Assembly: GCA_002364215.1 (NCBI GenBank)
Contig: DEXQ01000003.1
Location: 105,572 to 169,571 of the forward strand
Direction of reading: 5' to 3'
Origin: Aequorivita sp. UBA3180
GTDB taxonomy: Bacteria; Bacteroidota; Bacteroidia; Flavobacteriales; Flavobacteriaceae
Length of the DNA: 64,000 bases
The translations under genes and the position numbers were made by a program. Positions 41,092 through 50,500 of the stretch are shown here, one piece after another. The notes below the pieces were generated by a model. The model had not been told where the DNA came from. It made no database searches and saw only the letters and a program-made list of their open reading frames with translations. Positions within the stretch are counted from its first letter, which is position 1. Every line of letters starts with the position of its first letter.

Positions 41092-42771
41092 ATGAATAAC
41101 GAAGCCGCGCCGCTGAATTTTATAGAACACATCATTGAGGAAGACCTTTCCAAAGGATACAAAAAAGAAGAATTGTGTTTTCGTTTTCCACCAGAGCCCA
41201 ATGGTTACCTGCACATTGGCCACGCTTCATCCATATGTTTGAATTTCGGTTTGGGCGAAAGATATAATGCTCCCGTAAACCTTCGTTTTGACGATACAAA
41301 CCCCGCAAAGGAAGAGCAGGAATTTGTTGATGCCATAAAGCGTGATATTTCTTGGTTGGGCTATGAATGGGCTACGGAATGCTATGCTTCTGATTATTTT
41401 CAGCAGCTGTATGATTGGGCAATTCAAATGGTTAAGGACGGGAAAGCCTATGTTGATTCCCAAACTTCCGAAGCGATTGCGGAACAAAAAGGAACGCCCA
41501 ACACTCCCGGAAAGCCGAGTCCTTTCAGAAACCGTTCGGTTGAAGAAAATCTGGATTTGCTTGAAAAGATGAAAAATGGCGAAACAAAGGAAGGCGAGCA
41601 TGTGCTGCGTGCAAAAATAAATATGGAATCGCCCAATATGTTGATGCGCGACCCGGTTATGTACCGATCGCTTTTTAAACACCACCACCGTACGGGAACT
41701 GATTGGAAAATATTCCCAATGTACGATTGGACCCACGGCGAAAGCGATTACATTGAACAAGTATCGCATTCGTTTTGTACACTTGAATTTCTGCCGCATA
41801 GAGAGCTTTACGATTGGTTTTTGGACCAAGTGGTCGATCCCAAGAAATTGCGTCCAAAACAGCGCGAATTTGCCCGTAGAAATTTAAGTCATACCGTTGT
41901 GAGCAAACGAAAACTTGCACAGCTGGTAAGCAGCGGCGTTGTTACAGGATGGGACGATCCGCGAATGCCCACTATTTCCGGGCTGCGTCGAAGAGGTTAT
42001 ACGCCGGATTCAATTAAGAATTTTGCAGACAGCATTGGCGTGGGAAAACGTGAAAATTTAATAGATGTTTCGCATCTTGAATTCAACGTTCGTGAGGATT
42101 TGAACAAGATTGCACCGCGAATCATGGTGGTTTTGGATCCTGTAAAGTTGATAATTGACAATTATCCCGAAGGAAAAACCGAGTGGCTTGAAGCTGAAAA
42201 CAATCAAGAGGATGAAACTGCCGGAAGTCGCGAAGTTCCTTTTTCAAAAGAACTGTTAATTGAAAGAGAAGATTTTCTTGAGGAAGCAAACCGTAAGTTT
42301 TTTAGATTGACCCTTGGAAAAGAGGTGCGTTTAAAAAATGCCTATATCATAAAAGGCGAAAGTGTAGTAAAGGATTCTGAAGGCAATATTACTGAAATAC
42401 ATTGTACCTACGATCCCGATAGCAAGTCAGGTAGTGGCTCAGAAGCATCATTACGAAAAGTAAAAGGAACACTTCACTGGGTTGCCGCATCATATGCCCT
42501 ACCTGTTGAAGTTCGGCTTTACGACCGTCTCTTTACAGAAGCTTCACCAGATACCAATAAAGAAAAGGATTTTATGGAATTTATAAACCCTAATTCTTTG
42601 GAAGTAATAACAGGATATGCTGAACCGAGTATTAAAGACGCAAACCCCGAAGATAAGTTTCAGTTTCAACGTTTGGGATATTTTGTGGTTGATAAGGATT
42701 CTACTTCAGAAAAAATTGTATTTAACCGCACGGTTCCTTTACGTGACTCTTGGGCTAAATTAGCCGAATAA
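41092..42771 (+). CDS. glnS: Glutamine--tRNA ligase
   Basis: A 559-residue class I synthetase charging tRNA-Gln directly. The HIGH box is PNGYLHIGHASSICLNFG and the KMSKS box is HTVVSKRKLAQLVSSG. The catalytic domain includes RFDDTNPAKEEQEFV, and GLRRRGYTPDSIKNF with the anticodon-binding beta barrels makes up the last third. GlnRS was acquired from eukaryotes and is scattered in bacteria; here it coexists with a canonical GltX at 45.8-47.4 kb, so the GatCAB route is probably not needed for Gln. The C-terminal end (NRTVPLRDSWAKL) is typical. Confidence 0.97.
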   Translation: MNNEAAPLNFIEHIIEEDLSKGYKKEELCFRFPPEPNGYLHIGHASSICLNFGLGERYNAPVNLRFDDTNPAKEEQEFVDAIKRDISWLGYEWATECYASDYFQQLYDWAIQMVKDGKAYVDSQTSEAIAEQKGTPNTPGKPSPFRNRSVEENLDLLEKMKNGETKEGEHVLRAKINMESPNMLMRDPVMYRSLFKHHHRTGTDWKIFPMYDWTHGESDYIEQVSHSFCTLEFLPHRELYDWFLDQVVDPKKLRPKQREFARRNLSHTVVSKRKLAQLVSSGVVTGWDDPRMPTISGLRRRGYTPDSIKNFADSIGVGKRENLIDVSHLEFNVREDLNKIAPRIMVVLDPVKLIIDNYPEGKTEWLEAENNQEDETAGSREVPFSKELLIEREDFLEEANRKFFRLTLGKEVRLKNAYIIKGESVVKDSEGNITEIHCTYDPDSKSGSGSEASLRKVKGTLHWVAASYALPVEVRLYDRLFTEASPDTNKEKDFMEFINPNSLEVITGYAEPSIKDANPEDKFQFQRLGYFVVDKDSTSEKIVFNRTVPLRDSWAKLAE

Positions 42772-42902
42772 TTAACATTTACTTTAAAAAATACTCCTTT
42801 TTTTAAGAGAAATTGGCTATAATTTTATCTTTTTAAGACAACTTTATAGATTGAAAAATAACTATTAACCGGTTGTTAACAGCAATGCGGAAAGTGTATA
42901 CG

Positions 42903-42910
42903 TACCTTTG
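42903..42910 (+). promoter_or_regulatory. -7 promoter element for the YtxH operon
   Basis: TACCTTTG matches TAnnTTTG, 29 bases before the ATG at 42940; a GTTGTTAAC copy at 42872-42880 lies just upstream. Confidence 0.5.
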
Positions 42911-42939
42911 ATATTATTAACCAATAAAAACATAGAATA

Positions 42940-43317
42940 ATGGCATCAAATACAGGTCAAACATTACTTGCATTATTAACCGGAGCAGCTATTGGAGCCG
43001 GAATAGGAATTCTCTACGCTCCGGATAAAGGTTCAAAAACAAGAGATAAACTTAGCAAGGAAGCTAAAAAAGCACAAAAGAAACTGAACAAACAAATTCA
43101 GGAAACCAGCAGTACGCTTAGTGACAGAGCACAGCGAGCAAAAATTAGTTTTGAACAAAAACTAAATGAAACCCTATCTTCCGCAAGCTACAAGGCCGAT
43201 GATATTCTTTTGGCAATGGAAGATAAATTAGAAGCTTTGAGAAAGCAAAACGCTAAATTACAGATAGACGCTCAAACCAATAAGGCTAAAGCAACAGCAA
43301 AAAAAGTAACTTCGTAA
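42940..43317 (+). CDS. YtxH domain-containing protein
   Basis: A 125-residue protein with an N-terminal glycine-rich membrane helix (TLLALLTGAAIGAGIGILYAPDKGSKTRDKL), the classical YtxH signature, followed by a long basic/acidic amphipathic helix up to the C-terminus (AKKAQKKLNKQIQETSST and on). Probably anchored in the inner membrane with a coiled-coil tail; in other bacteria such proteins are stress-induced. First of a three-gene unit with 1-base and 5-base gaps. Confidence 0.87.
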   Translation: MASNTGQTLLALLTGAAIGAGIGILYAPDKGSKTRDKLSKEAKKAQKKLNKQIQETSSTLSDRAQRAKISFEQKLNETLSSASYKADDILLAMEDKLEALRKQNAKLQIDAQTNKAKATAKKVTS

Positions 43318-43318
43318 T

Positions 43319-43765
43319 ATGGCATTTAGTAGCCTAAAAGAGAGCCTCCATAAAGTAACCGACAGAATAGAAGATTATAGTGTAAGCATGGCGGAGTATT
43401 ATAAACTCCGCCTGTTTAAATCTACTATGAAAGGTGCGGTGTCTTTGGTAAACTTATTGGTTTACGGGAGCCTTTCCTTATTTGTAATGCTCTTTCTTTC
43501 AATAGGCGCAGCTTATTGGCTAGGAACCTTTTTTGAACATATGTATGTTGGCTTTTTATTGATAGGTGCATTTTACGGCATCATTCTTATATTCATGTTC
43601 ATTTTTGGAAGAAAAATAATTGAGCGCAATTTGTTGTACAAGTTTTCAGGTCTTTTGTATGACGAAAATGATTTGGAGCCTAAAGTTGCTACTGAAAATG
43701 AATTAAACGAATATCAAGAAACGCTTTCCGAAGAAAAAATTCAAAACGAGAAAATTTCAAATTAA
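43319..43765 (+). CDS. Holin-like DUF1469/Phage_holin_3_6 family membrane protein
   Basis: A 148-residue protein with two central transmembrane helices (GAVSLVNLLVYGSLSLFVML and YVGFLLIGAFYGIILIFMFI) flanked by charged amphipathic ends. It belongs to the competence/phage-holin-like family that in non-phage genomes often follows a YtxH gene. There is no other phage gene nearby, so the family label should not be taken as evidence for a prophage. It starts one base after the YtxH stop. Confidence 0.83.
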   Translation: MAFSSLKESLHKVTDRIEDYSVSMAEYYKLRLFKSTMKGAVSLVNLLVYGSLSLFVMLFLSIGAAYWLGTFFEHMYVGFLLIGAFYGIILIFMFIFGRKIIERNLLYKFSGLLYDENDLEPKVATENELNEYQETLSEEKIQNEKISN

Positions 43766-43770
43766 TATTT

Positions 43771-44022
43771 ATGAAACGATATACTACTTTTGAAGAAATA
43801 GATAGAGATTTGAAATATCTACGGCTTAAGTCACAAATTGATCTTGAAGAGGTAAAATTAGGGTTAAACCAGAGTAAAGAAACCTTGAATGAAACCTTTT
43901 CTCCCATCAATATCATAGCCAGCACTGTCGGTTCTATTCTTAAAAAAGCTTTTGTTCTAAAAGTTGTGGATAAATTAATAGGAATAAAGCCCGTTAAGAA
44001 AAAAGACTATGAAGATGATTGA
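43771..44022 (+). CDS. Hypothetical protein of the YtxH-holin three-gene unit
   Basis: An 83-residue protein starting MKRYTTFEEIDRDLKYLRLK, mainly amphipathic helices, with a moderately hydrophobic centre (SPINIIASTVGSILKKAFVLKVV) and a basic-acidic tail KKKDYEDD. No named family recognised; it is the third small gene in the conserved YtxH-holin block. It could associate peripherally with the membrane proteins made from the same transcript. A bidirectional terminator follows. Confidence 0.78.
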   Translation: MKRYTTFEEIDRDLKYLRLKSQIDLEEVKLGLNQSKETLNETFSPINIIASTVGSILKKAFVLKVVDKLIGIKPVKKKDYEDD

Positions 44023-44056
44023 TAATCTAATCCATTTATAGTAAACGAAAAAAATA

Positions 44057-44093
44057 AAAAACGCGCCAATCAATTTTGATTGGCGCGTTTTTT
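44057..44093. terminator. Strong bidirectional terminator
   Basis: Perfect 12-bp stem ACGCGCCAATCA/TGATTGGCGCGT around a 4-base ATTT loop with flanking A and T runs. It ends both the YtxH operon and the convergent SPFH gene. Confidence 0.88.
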
Positions 44094-44116
44094 ATTACAG
44101 TAATTCCTGAATTAAA

Positions 44117-45109
44117 TTAATAATTCAAATCTTCACCTTCTTCCGGACGTGGTGGTGCTTGGCGCTTAGGTCTCTTTTTAGGTATTATTCCTTTTTCCAC
44201 GTTCTGTTTTTTCATCTGTTCACCAATTTGATTACTGGCTACAAACGAAGCAATCATATTGTTGAGCATGTCACTGCCAGCCTGTGGAGAGTTTGGTAAA
44301 AGAATGAGATTTGTATTTGTTTCCTCGCCGATGGATTGCAGTGTATCATAATGCTGTGTAACTACAATCAATGCCGAAGCTTCCTGTGAGTTGATACCCA
44401 CATTGTTTAAAACATCTACACTTTCCTCCAAACCGCGTGCAATTTCACGACGCTGGTCTGCAATACCTTGCCCCTGTAAACGCTTGCTTTCAGCTTCTGC
44501 ACGGGCTTTTGCAACAATTTTAATTCGTTCTGCCTCTGCTTCATATTCAGCAGCTACTTTTTCCCTTTCTGCAGCATTTATACGGTTCATTGCTGCTTTC
44601 ACTTGAATATCAGGATCAATATCCGTTACAAGGGTTTTGATTATATCATAGCCATATTCGCTCATTGCTTCATTCAATTCAGCTTTAACGGCTATGGCAA
44701 TATCGTCTTTTCTTTCAAACACATCGTCCAATTTCATCTTTGGAACTTCGGCCCGTACCACATCAAAAACGTACGAGGTTATCTGGTCATGCGGATTTTC
44801 AAGTTTGTAAAAAGCATCGTAAACCTTCAATTTTAAAACTTGGAATTGTACTGAAATTTTTAAGCGCACAAAAACATCATCTTTTGTTTTGGTCTCAACA
44901 ATTACATCCAGTTGCTGAATTTTCAAATTAATTCGCCCAGCAATACGGTCAATTAAGGGTATTTTCAACTGTAAACCCGAATTTCGTATACTTTGAAACT
45001 TTCCAAAACGTTCTACTACTGCCGCGGTCTGCTGCTTTACGGTAAAAAAACTTGCCAATAGTATAAATAATCCAACAATCAGCACTGGCACTAAAATAAA
45101 TCCGCCCAT
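44117..45109 (-). CDS. SPFH/Band 7 (stomatin/prohibitin-like) membrane protein
   Basis: A 330-residue protein with one N-terminal transmembrane helix (GFILVPVLIVGLFILLASFF) and an SPFH domain at about residues 23-200: VKQQTAAVVERFGKFQSIRN, GLQLKIPLIDRIAGRINLKI. A long helix rich in Ala and Glu (ERIKIVAKARAEAESKRLQG) forms the coiled coil, followed by a Pro/Arg-rich tail. Such proteins assemble rings or microdomains and regulate membrane proteases. No partner NfeD gene is adjacent. A -7 element lies 41 bases upstream. Confidence 0.93.
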   Translation of the reverse strand: MGGFILVPVLIVGLFILLASFFTVKQQTAAVVERFGKFQSIRNSGLQLKIPLIDRIAGRINLKIQQLDVIVETKTKDDVFVRLKISVQFQVLKLKVYDAFYKLENPHDQITSYVFDVVRAEVPKMKLDDVFERKDDIAIAVKAELNEAMSEYGYDIIKTLVTDIDPDIQVKAAMNRINAAEREKVAAEYEAEAERIKIVAKARAEAESKRLQGQGIADQRREIARGLEESVDVLNNVGINSQEASALIVVTQHYDTLQSIGEETNTNLILLPNSPQAGSDMLNNMIASFVASNQIGEQMKKQNVEKGIIPKKRPKRQAPPRPEEGEDLNY

Positions 45110-45149
45110 AATTTTTAAAATATTTAATGATTATATCTTGTGGAAGATA

Positions 45150-45157
45150 CAAAATTA
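45150..45157 (-). promoter_or_regulatory. -7 promoter element for the SPFH gene
   Basis: Minus-strand TAATTTTG (plus CAAAATTA), 41 bases before the ATG at 45109. Confidence 0.4.
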
Positions 45158-45193
45158 AAGCTATTTTCACGCCCCTAAAATATATCCCCAGTT

Positions 45194-45850
45194 ATGAGTC
45201 TTAAAAAATTAATTTTTGCTACACTTTTTCTTTTCGCACTTCAACAAAGCTATAGCCAGCGCAATTATGACGGTTACAATTTTCTTGGAATACAGGGCGG
45301 AATTACCTTTTTTGATATCATAACAGACGATTTGGTAACCCAGCAAAAAGAGGGATTTACAGCTGGTTTCACCACCCGTGGTGCTTTTCGAAATAACTTC
45401 GACTTAATTTATGGACTGAGTTTTCAAAGTGCATCTGTAGGCGTGGAAGGGCGAGGTCTTTTGGGCAATACCGAAAATATAGGCTATACCATTCAGGGCG
45501 TACAGCTTAATTTTCTTGGAAGTTATAACATTGTCGTTAAGCATTTGAGTCTTGAATTCGGGCCTGTATTCGATATTACCGGCAAGATGAAGCTTGATGA
45601 TGATAAATATGAAAATTATACACTAACGGGTTACAATTCACTTAAAGCAAAGGATATTCAGGATATTTCACAATTTAATGTACGTCTTGCTGGGGGGCTT
45701 ACCGCTGGTTTGGAACATTTTCGCGTAAGCGCACAGTATCAGTACGGAGTAACCAATATACTGGGAAGCTTAAACGATAAAGGTTTGGAAAACGAAGATT
45801 TTAAGGGAAACAGTTCCACAATCGTTTTGATGGCCGTTATTTATTTTTGA
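45194..45850 (+). CDS. PorT-like outer membrane beta-barrel protein
   Basis: A 218-residue protein with a signal peptide (MSLKKLIFATLFLFALQQSYSQ) and then a small eight-stranded barrel pattern of alternating residues (GYNFLGIQGGITFFDI, NNFDLIYGLSFQSASVGV, VQLNFLGSYNIVVKHLSL). The last strand ends in aromatic residues (VLMAVIYF), as in many OMPs. It belongs to the broad PorT/OMP_b-brl family. PorT participates in type IX secretion in some members; whether that applies here is unknown. Its stop overlaps the convergent gltX stop by 10 bases. Confidence 0.83.
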   Translation: MSLKKLIFATLFLFALQQSYSQRNYDGYNFLGIQGGITFFDIITDDLVTQQKEGFTAGFTTRGAFRNNFDLIYGLSFQSASVGVEGRGLLGNTENIGYTIQGVQLNFLGSYNIVVKHLSLEFGPVFDITGKMKLDDDKYENYTLTGYNSLKAKDIQDISQFNVRLAGGLTAGLEHFRVSAQYQYGVTNILGSLNDKGLENEDFKGNSSTIVLMAVIYF

Positions 45851-47358
45851 CCCATAAATCGTATCGCTTTTTCAATTCGTGAAATACTTTCTTCTTTTCC
45901 TAAAATTGAAAGAATATCAAACACATCCGGCCCTTTCATTTCGCCCACTAGCGCCAACCGCAAAGGCATCATCACTTTTCCGAAACCAATATTTTCCGAA
46001 GTAACCCATCCTTTTATTTGCGCTGAAAGATTTTCTGCTGAAAAGTCTTCGGAACTATTTAAATGTGAAACCACTTTTTGAAGCAAATCAGGTGTTTCAA
46101 CTTTAAAAGCTTTTTCCGAAGCTTTTTCATCGTATGTTTTTGGTGCTTTAAAAAAGAAACCTCCCTGTTCCCACAGATCGCTTACAAATGTTGCTCGTTC
46201 TTTAAGTAAGGAAACGATTTTTGTCAGGTTGAGCTCAGTCGAAACCTTTTTTGCTTCCAAAAATTCCCCAAACTCTCCTGCAAGTTTTAAATCATCAACA
46301 GTTTGCATATATTGATGCTGAAACCATTTTGTTTTTTCGGGATCGAATTTTGCCCCAGCTTTGTGAACTCTTTCCAATTCAAAAGCTTCCACCAATTCCT
46401 CTAGACTGAAAATTTCCTGCTCCGTTCCGGGGTTCCAGCCCAAAAAGGCGAGCATATTTACAACAGCTTCGGGCAAATAACCGTCTTCGCGATAGCCTGA
46501 AAACACATCGCCTTCAGATGTTTTCCATTCCAATGGAAAAACGGGAAAACCCATTTTGTCACCATCGCGCTTACTTAGTTTACCGTTGCCAGTTGGTTTT
46601 AAAATTAACGGTAAATGAGCGAATTGCGGAGCATTCCAACCAAATGCGCGATACAACAAAACATGAAGTGCCAATGATGGCAGCCACTCTTCGCCACGGA
46701 TAACGTGGGTTATTTTCATTAAATGGTCATCCACGATATTCGCCAAATGGTAGGTTGGCATTCCATCACTTTTAAATAATACCTTATCATCAAGAATGCT
46801 TGTCTCCACTTGCATTTCGCCACGAATGATATCTTTTAAATGAAGCGTTTCATCTTCTGGAGATTTAAAACGGATTACGTATTCTTCGCCTTTTGCGATT
46901 TTCTGCTGCGTTTCTTCCGCAGAAAAAACTAGGGAATTTTTAAGTTTAAATCGATTATGCCAATTGTAAATAAAGGTTTTCCCTTTTGCCTCGTGGTCTT
47001 TTCTGTGTGCATCAAGTTCTTCGGCAGTATCAAATGCATAGTATGCATTTCCGGATTCAATTAAGGCGTCTGCGTATTGTTTATAGAGGTTTTTGCGCTC
47101 GCTTTGGCGGTATGGACCACAATCTTTTTCTTTCCCCGGACCTTCATCAACGGGGATATTTAACCAATTTAAAGCTTCAATAATGTATGACTCGGCGCCT
47201 TCCACATAACGGGTTTGGTCGGTGTCTTCAATTCTCAAAAGGATATCTCCGCCGTGTTTTTTTGCGAATAAATAATTGAACAAAGCCGTGCGAACACCGC
47301 CAATATGTAAAGGACCTGTTGGACTGGGGGCAAAACGAACCCTAATTTTTTGAGACAT
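45841..47358 (-). CDS. gltX: Glutamate--tRNA ligase
   Basis: A 505-residue class I synthetase charging tRNA-Glu. The HIGH box is APSPTGPLHIGGVRTALFN and the KMSKS box is KLSKRDGDKMGFP, with the anticodon-binding helical C-terminal domain after residue 320. The start is MSQKIRVRF at 47358; upstream in-frame ATG codons at 47367 and 47394 are less typical, and the -7 element at 47384-47391 argues against the longest. Between residues about 370 and 385, KKVSTELNLTK is encoded by a stretch identical over 17 bases to a dispersed palindrome, an apparent insertion or coincidence discussed under findings. Confidence 0.96.
   Translation of the reverse strand: MSQKIRVRFAPSPTGPLHIGGVRTALFNYLFAKKHGGDILLRIEDTDQTRYVEGAESYIIEALNWLNIPVDEGPGKEKDCGPYRQSERKNLYKQYADALIESGNAYYAFDTAEELDAHRKDHEAKGKTFIYNWHNRFKLKNSLVFSAEETQQKIAKGEEYVIRFKSPEDETLHLKDIIRGEMQVETSILDDKVLFKSDGMPTYHLANIVDDHLMKITHVIRGEEWLPSLALHVLLYRAFGWNAPQFAHLPLILKPTGNGKLSKRDGDKMGFPVFPLEWKTSEGDVFSGYREDGYLPEAVVNMLAFLGWNPGTEQEIFSLEELVEAFELERVHKAGAKFDPEKTKWFQHQYMQTVDDLKLAGEFGEFLEAKKVSTELNLTKIVSLLKERATFVSDLWEQGGFFFKAPKTYDEKASEKAFKVETPDLLQKVVSHLNSSEDFSAENLSAQIKGWVTSENIGFGKVMMPLRLALVGEMKGPDVFDILSILGKEESISRIEKAIRFMGQK
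46227..46252. repeat. CAGTCGAAACC dispersed palindrome inside gltX
   Basis: Plus-strand GGTTGAGCTCAGTCGAAACC followed by TTTTTT. It shares 17 bases (CAGTCGAAACCTTTTTT) with 41017-41033. On the gltX coding strand it encodes KKVSTELNL. Confidence 0.65.
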
Positions 47359-47383
47359 AATCTGCATTCTTTTTGTGAAGTGG

Positions 47384-47391
47384 CAAAGGTA
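47384..47391 (-). promoter_or_regulatory. -7 promoter element for gltX
   Basis: Minus-strand TACCTTTG (plus CAAAGGTA), 26 bases before the gltX ATG. Confidence 0.5.
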
Positions 47392-47520
47392 CAATTCTGA
47401 AAGCGCATTTTAAAGTTATTGGGGAGTGCGGTTTTTTCTTTTTTTGGAGCAATATTTGTGGCGTGGTTAGCACAAAATATTATTGTATTTTAGAAGTTTT
47501 CAAAAGAAGGAATCAAACCT

Positions 47521-50500
47521 ATGAGCACTTTTAGCATAATCCAGCAAAAACTGGAGGAGTTTATCAAGAAATACTACACCAATGAGCTTATAAAAGGCGC
47601 TATCCTTTTCTTTGCCATTGGGCTACTGTATTTGTTGATAACGTTGCTCGTTGAATATTTTCTTTGGCTAAATCCGTTGGGAAGGCGCATTTTATTTTGG
47701 GCCTTTGTAATTGTGGAATTGGGCTTATTTATTCGGTTTATCGCTTTTCCGCTTGCCAAACTTTTCAAACTTCAACAAGGAATAGATTATATGCAGGCTT
47801 CCAAAATAATTGGAAACCATTTTCCGCAGGTAAATGATAAACTGCTAAACGTAATTCAGCTTAATCAAAATCAACGTGAAAGTGAATTGCTCGCTGCGAG
47901 TATCGATCAAAAAGCTACCGAACTGCAACCGATTCCTTTTAAAAGCGCGGTGAATTTTAAAAATAACGCCAAATACTTGAAATATGCTGCCATTCCTATC
48001 TTGGTATTTATTCTCTTCAGCGCCTTGGGAGGAATGGATATTTTTTCAAGCAGTTACAAGCGAGTAGTGCATTATGACACTGCCTTTGAGCCGCCTGCAC
48101 CTTTCTCTTTTATTGTTGTGAATGGCGATTTGAACGCAGTTGAAAACAAACCTTTCAATTTAAAAATCCGTACGCAAGGAACAGCCATTCCTGAAAATGC
48201 GAGTATAAATTACGGCGGTGAAACCTATTATATGCAGCAGACAGCGCCGGGATTGTTTGAATATACTTTTCAGCAGCCTGTGGAATCTATTGATTTCAGT
48301 TTAAAGGCGAATAAAGTGAGTTCCCGTGAATACACACTAGATGTTGTAAAAACCCCCACCTTGCTCAATTTTGAAATGGTTCTGGATTATCCTTCCTACA
48401 TAGGGAAAAGAGACGAAACCTTGAAAAGTACCGGAAATGCAACTATTCCCGAAGGAACGCTCGTAAAATGGAATGTGGCTACTAAGAATACAGATGCAGT
48501 TACTTTGAAAACTGCCGATACTTCATTTTCCTTTACTTCAAAAAGCAAATCATTCAATTTTGAAAAGGGTGTTTATAATAAATTTGATTATGCCATTACC
48601 ACTTCCAACGAAAAATTGAAGGATTATGAAAATCTAGCATTCACGCTGAATGTGGTAAAAGATCAGTATCCCGAGATTGATGTACAGTCCAAACAGGATA
48701 GCACTAATACCCAACGTGTATTCTTTTTGGGACAGATTTCAGATGATTATGGGCTTACTAAACTTCGTTTGGTATATTTTCCCGAAGGTGGAGAAAAGCA
48801 GGCCAAAACACAGGCGCTTCCACTCAATAAGACAAATTTTGATCAATTCACATATACATTTCCCGGTAACCTACCATTGACCGAAGGAGTTTCATATGAA
48901 TATTATTTTGAGGTTTTTGATAATGACGCCATTCATAATTACAAATCTTCGAAATCTGGAATATATTCCTTTAGAAAACTTACAAAGGATGAGTTGGAAA
49001 ACGAGCAACTTCAAAATCAACAAAACGCTATAAAGGGGCTGGACAAATCTTTGGAGGAATTCAAGGACCAAAAGCAAACACTCGAAGAACTTTCGCGAAC
49101 ACAGAAAGAGAAGAATGAGCTCAACTACAATGATAAAAAGAAGTTGGAAAACTTTCTACAGCGCCAAAAGCAACAAGAGGAATTGATGAAGAACTTTTCA
49201 AAGGAAATGAAAGAAGAACTTCAGAATTTTCAGCCTGAAAATCAAGAAAAAGATCCATTTAAGGAGGAACTTGAAAAACGTTTGGACGAAAATGAAGAGC
49301 GTATAAAGGAAAATGAAAAACTGCTGGAGGAGCTTGAGAAATTGCAGGATAAGATTGCCAAGGAAGAATTGACAGAGAAACTTGAAAAACTTTCAAAACA
49401 AAATAAAAATCAAGAGAAAAATCTCGAGCAACTACTCGAACTAACGAAAAGATATTATGTTGAAAAGAAAGCAGAGAAGTTAGCTGAGGAACTTTTTGAA
49501 ATGGGTGAAGAGCAGGAGAAATTAGCAAACAAGCCCGCTGATGAAAACACCAAAGAGGCCCAAGAGGAACTCAATAAAAAATTTGAAGATTATAAAAAAG
49601 AGATGGACGAACTTCAGAAGGAAAATGATGATCTGAAAAAACCTATAGATATTCCTGAGGATAAACCGACAGAACAGCAAATTGATGAAGAACAAGAAAA
49701 AGCAACCGATAAGTTAAAGCAACAAAAACCTAACGATGCTGGAAAAAACCAGAAAAAGGCTGGCCAAAAGATGAAACAGATGAGTAAGGCTATGCAAATG
49801 CAGATGAAATCTGGGCAAATGGAATCTATTGAGGAAGATGCCAAAATGCTACGGCAGATCGTTGACAATCTTGTTGTTTTTTCATTTCAACAAGAAGATT
49901 TGATGGAAACCTTTAAAAAAATAGAATATGGAAATCCTATTTTTGGTAAAAAATTGAATGTTCAAAACGATCTTAAAACCAATTTTGAACATATAGATGA
50001 CAGCATATTTGCGCTTTCTCTCAGACAGCCTATGATTGGCACACAAATAAACACTTCCTTAACTGAAATTCAATACAATATTGACAAATCTTTAGAACGA
50101 TTGGCTCAAAATCAATCAAGACAAGGTATTGGTAATCAACAATATACAATTACAGGCGCCAATGATTTGGCGGTGATGCTGAGTGAAATATTGAGCAATA
50201 TGCAAATGCAGATGTCTATGTCTATGGGGTCTGGCTCTGGAAAGGGAACTCCAAAACCTGGTTCTGGAAGTAGTGGCGGATTTCAGCTTCCTGATATTAT
50301 AAAAAAACAGGAAAGCTTAAGTGAAAAGATGAAGGAAGGAATAAAGAAAGGAAAAAAGGGCTCTAAAGGCGAAGGTGAAGGAGAGGGCGATGGTGATGGT
50401 AGTGGCGACGGTAATGGTGAGAATGGAGAGAACGGAAGAGATGGAAAAAATGGAAATGAAAAGGGAGATAACAAAGAAGGTAATGGGAACAGTGAAGATT

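Noticed and set aside
41227..41829. 200-codon minus-strand open frame inside glnS
   Set aside because: Antisense to the HIGH-box half of glnS, no promoter or family features.
43319..43765. Prophage signal from a holin-like protein
   Set aside because: The family is widespread in non-phage operons with YtxH; no integrase, capsid or lysis gene is nearby.
50371..50500. Tandem repeat or frameshift-prone low-complexity tract in the DUF4175 gene
   Set aside because: The frame is continuous and the Gly/acidic repeats are plausible linker composition; no exact tandem period persists.
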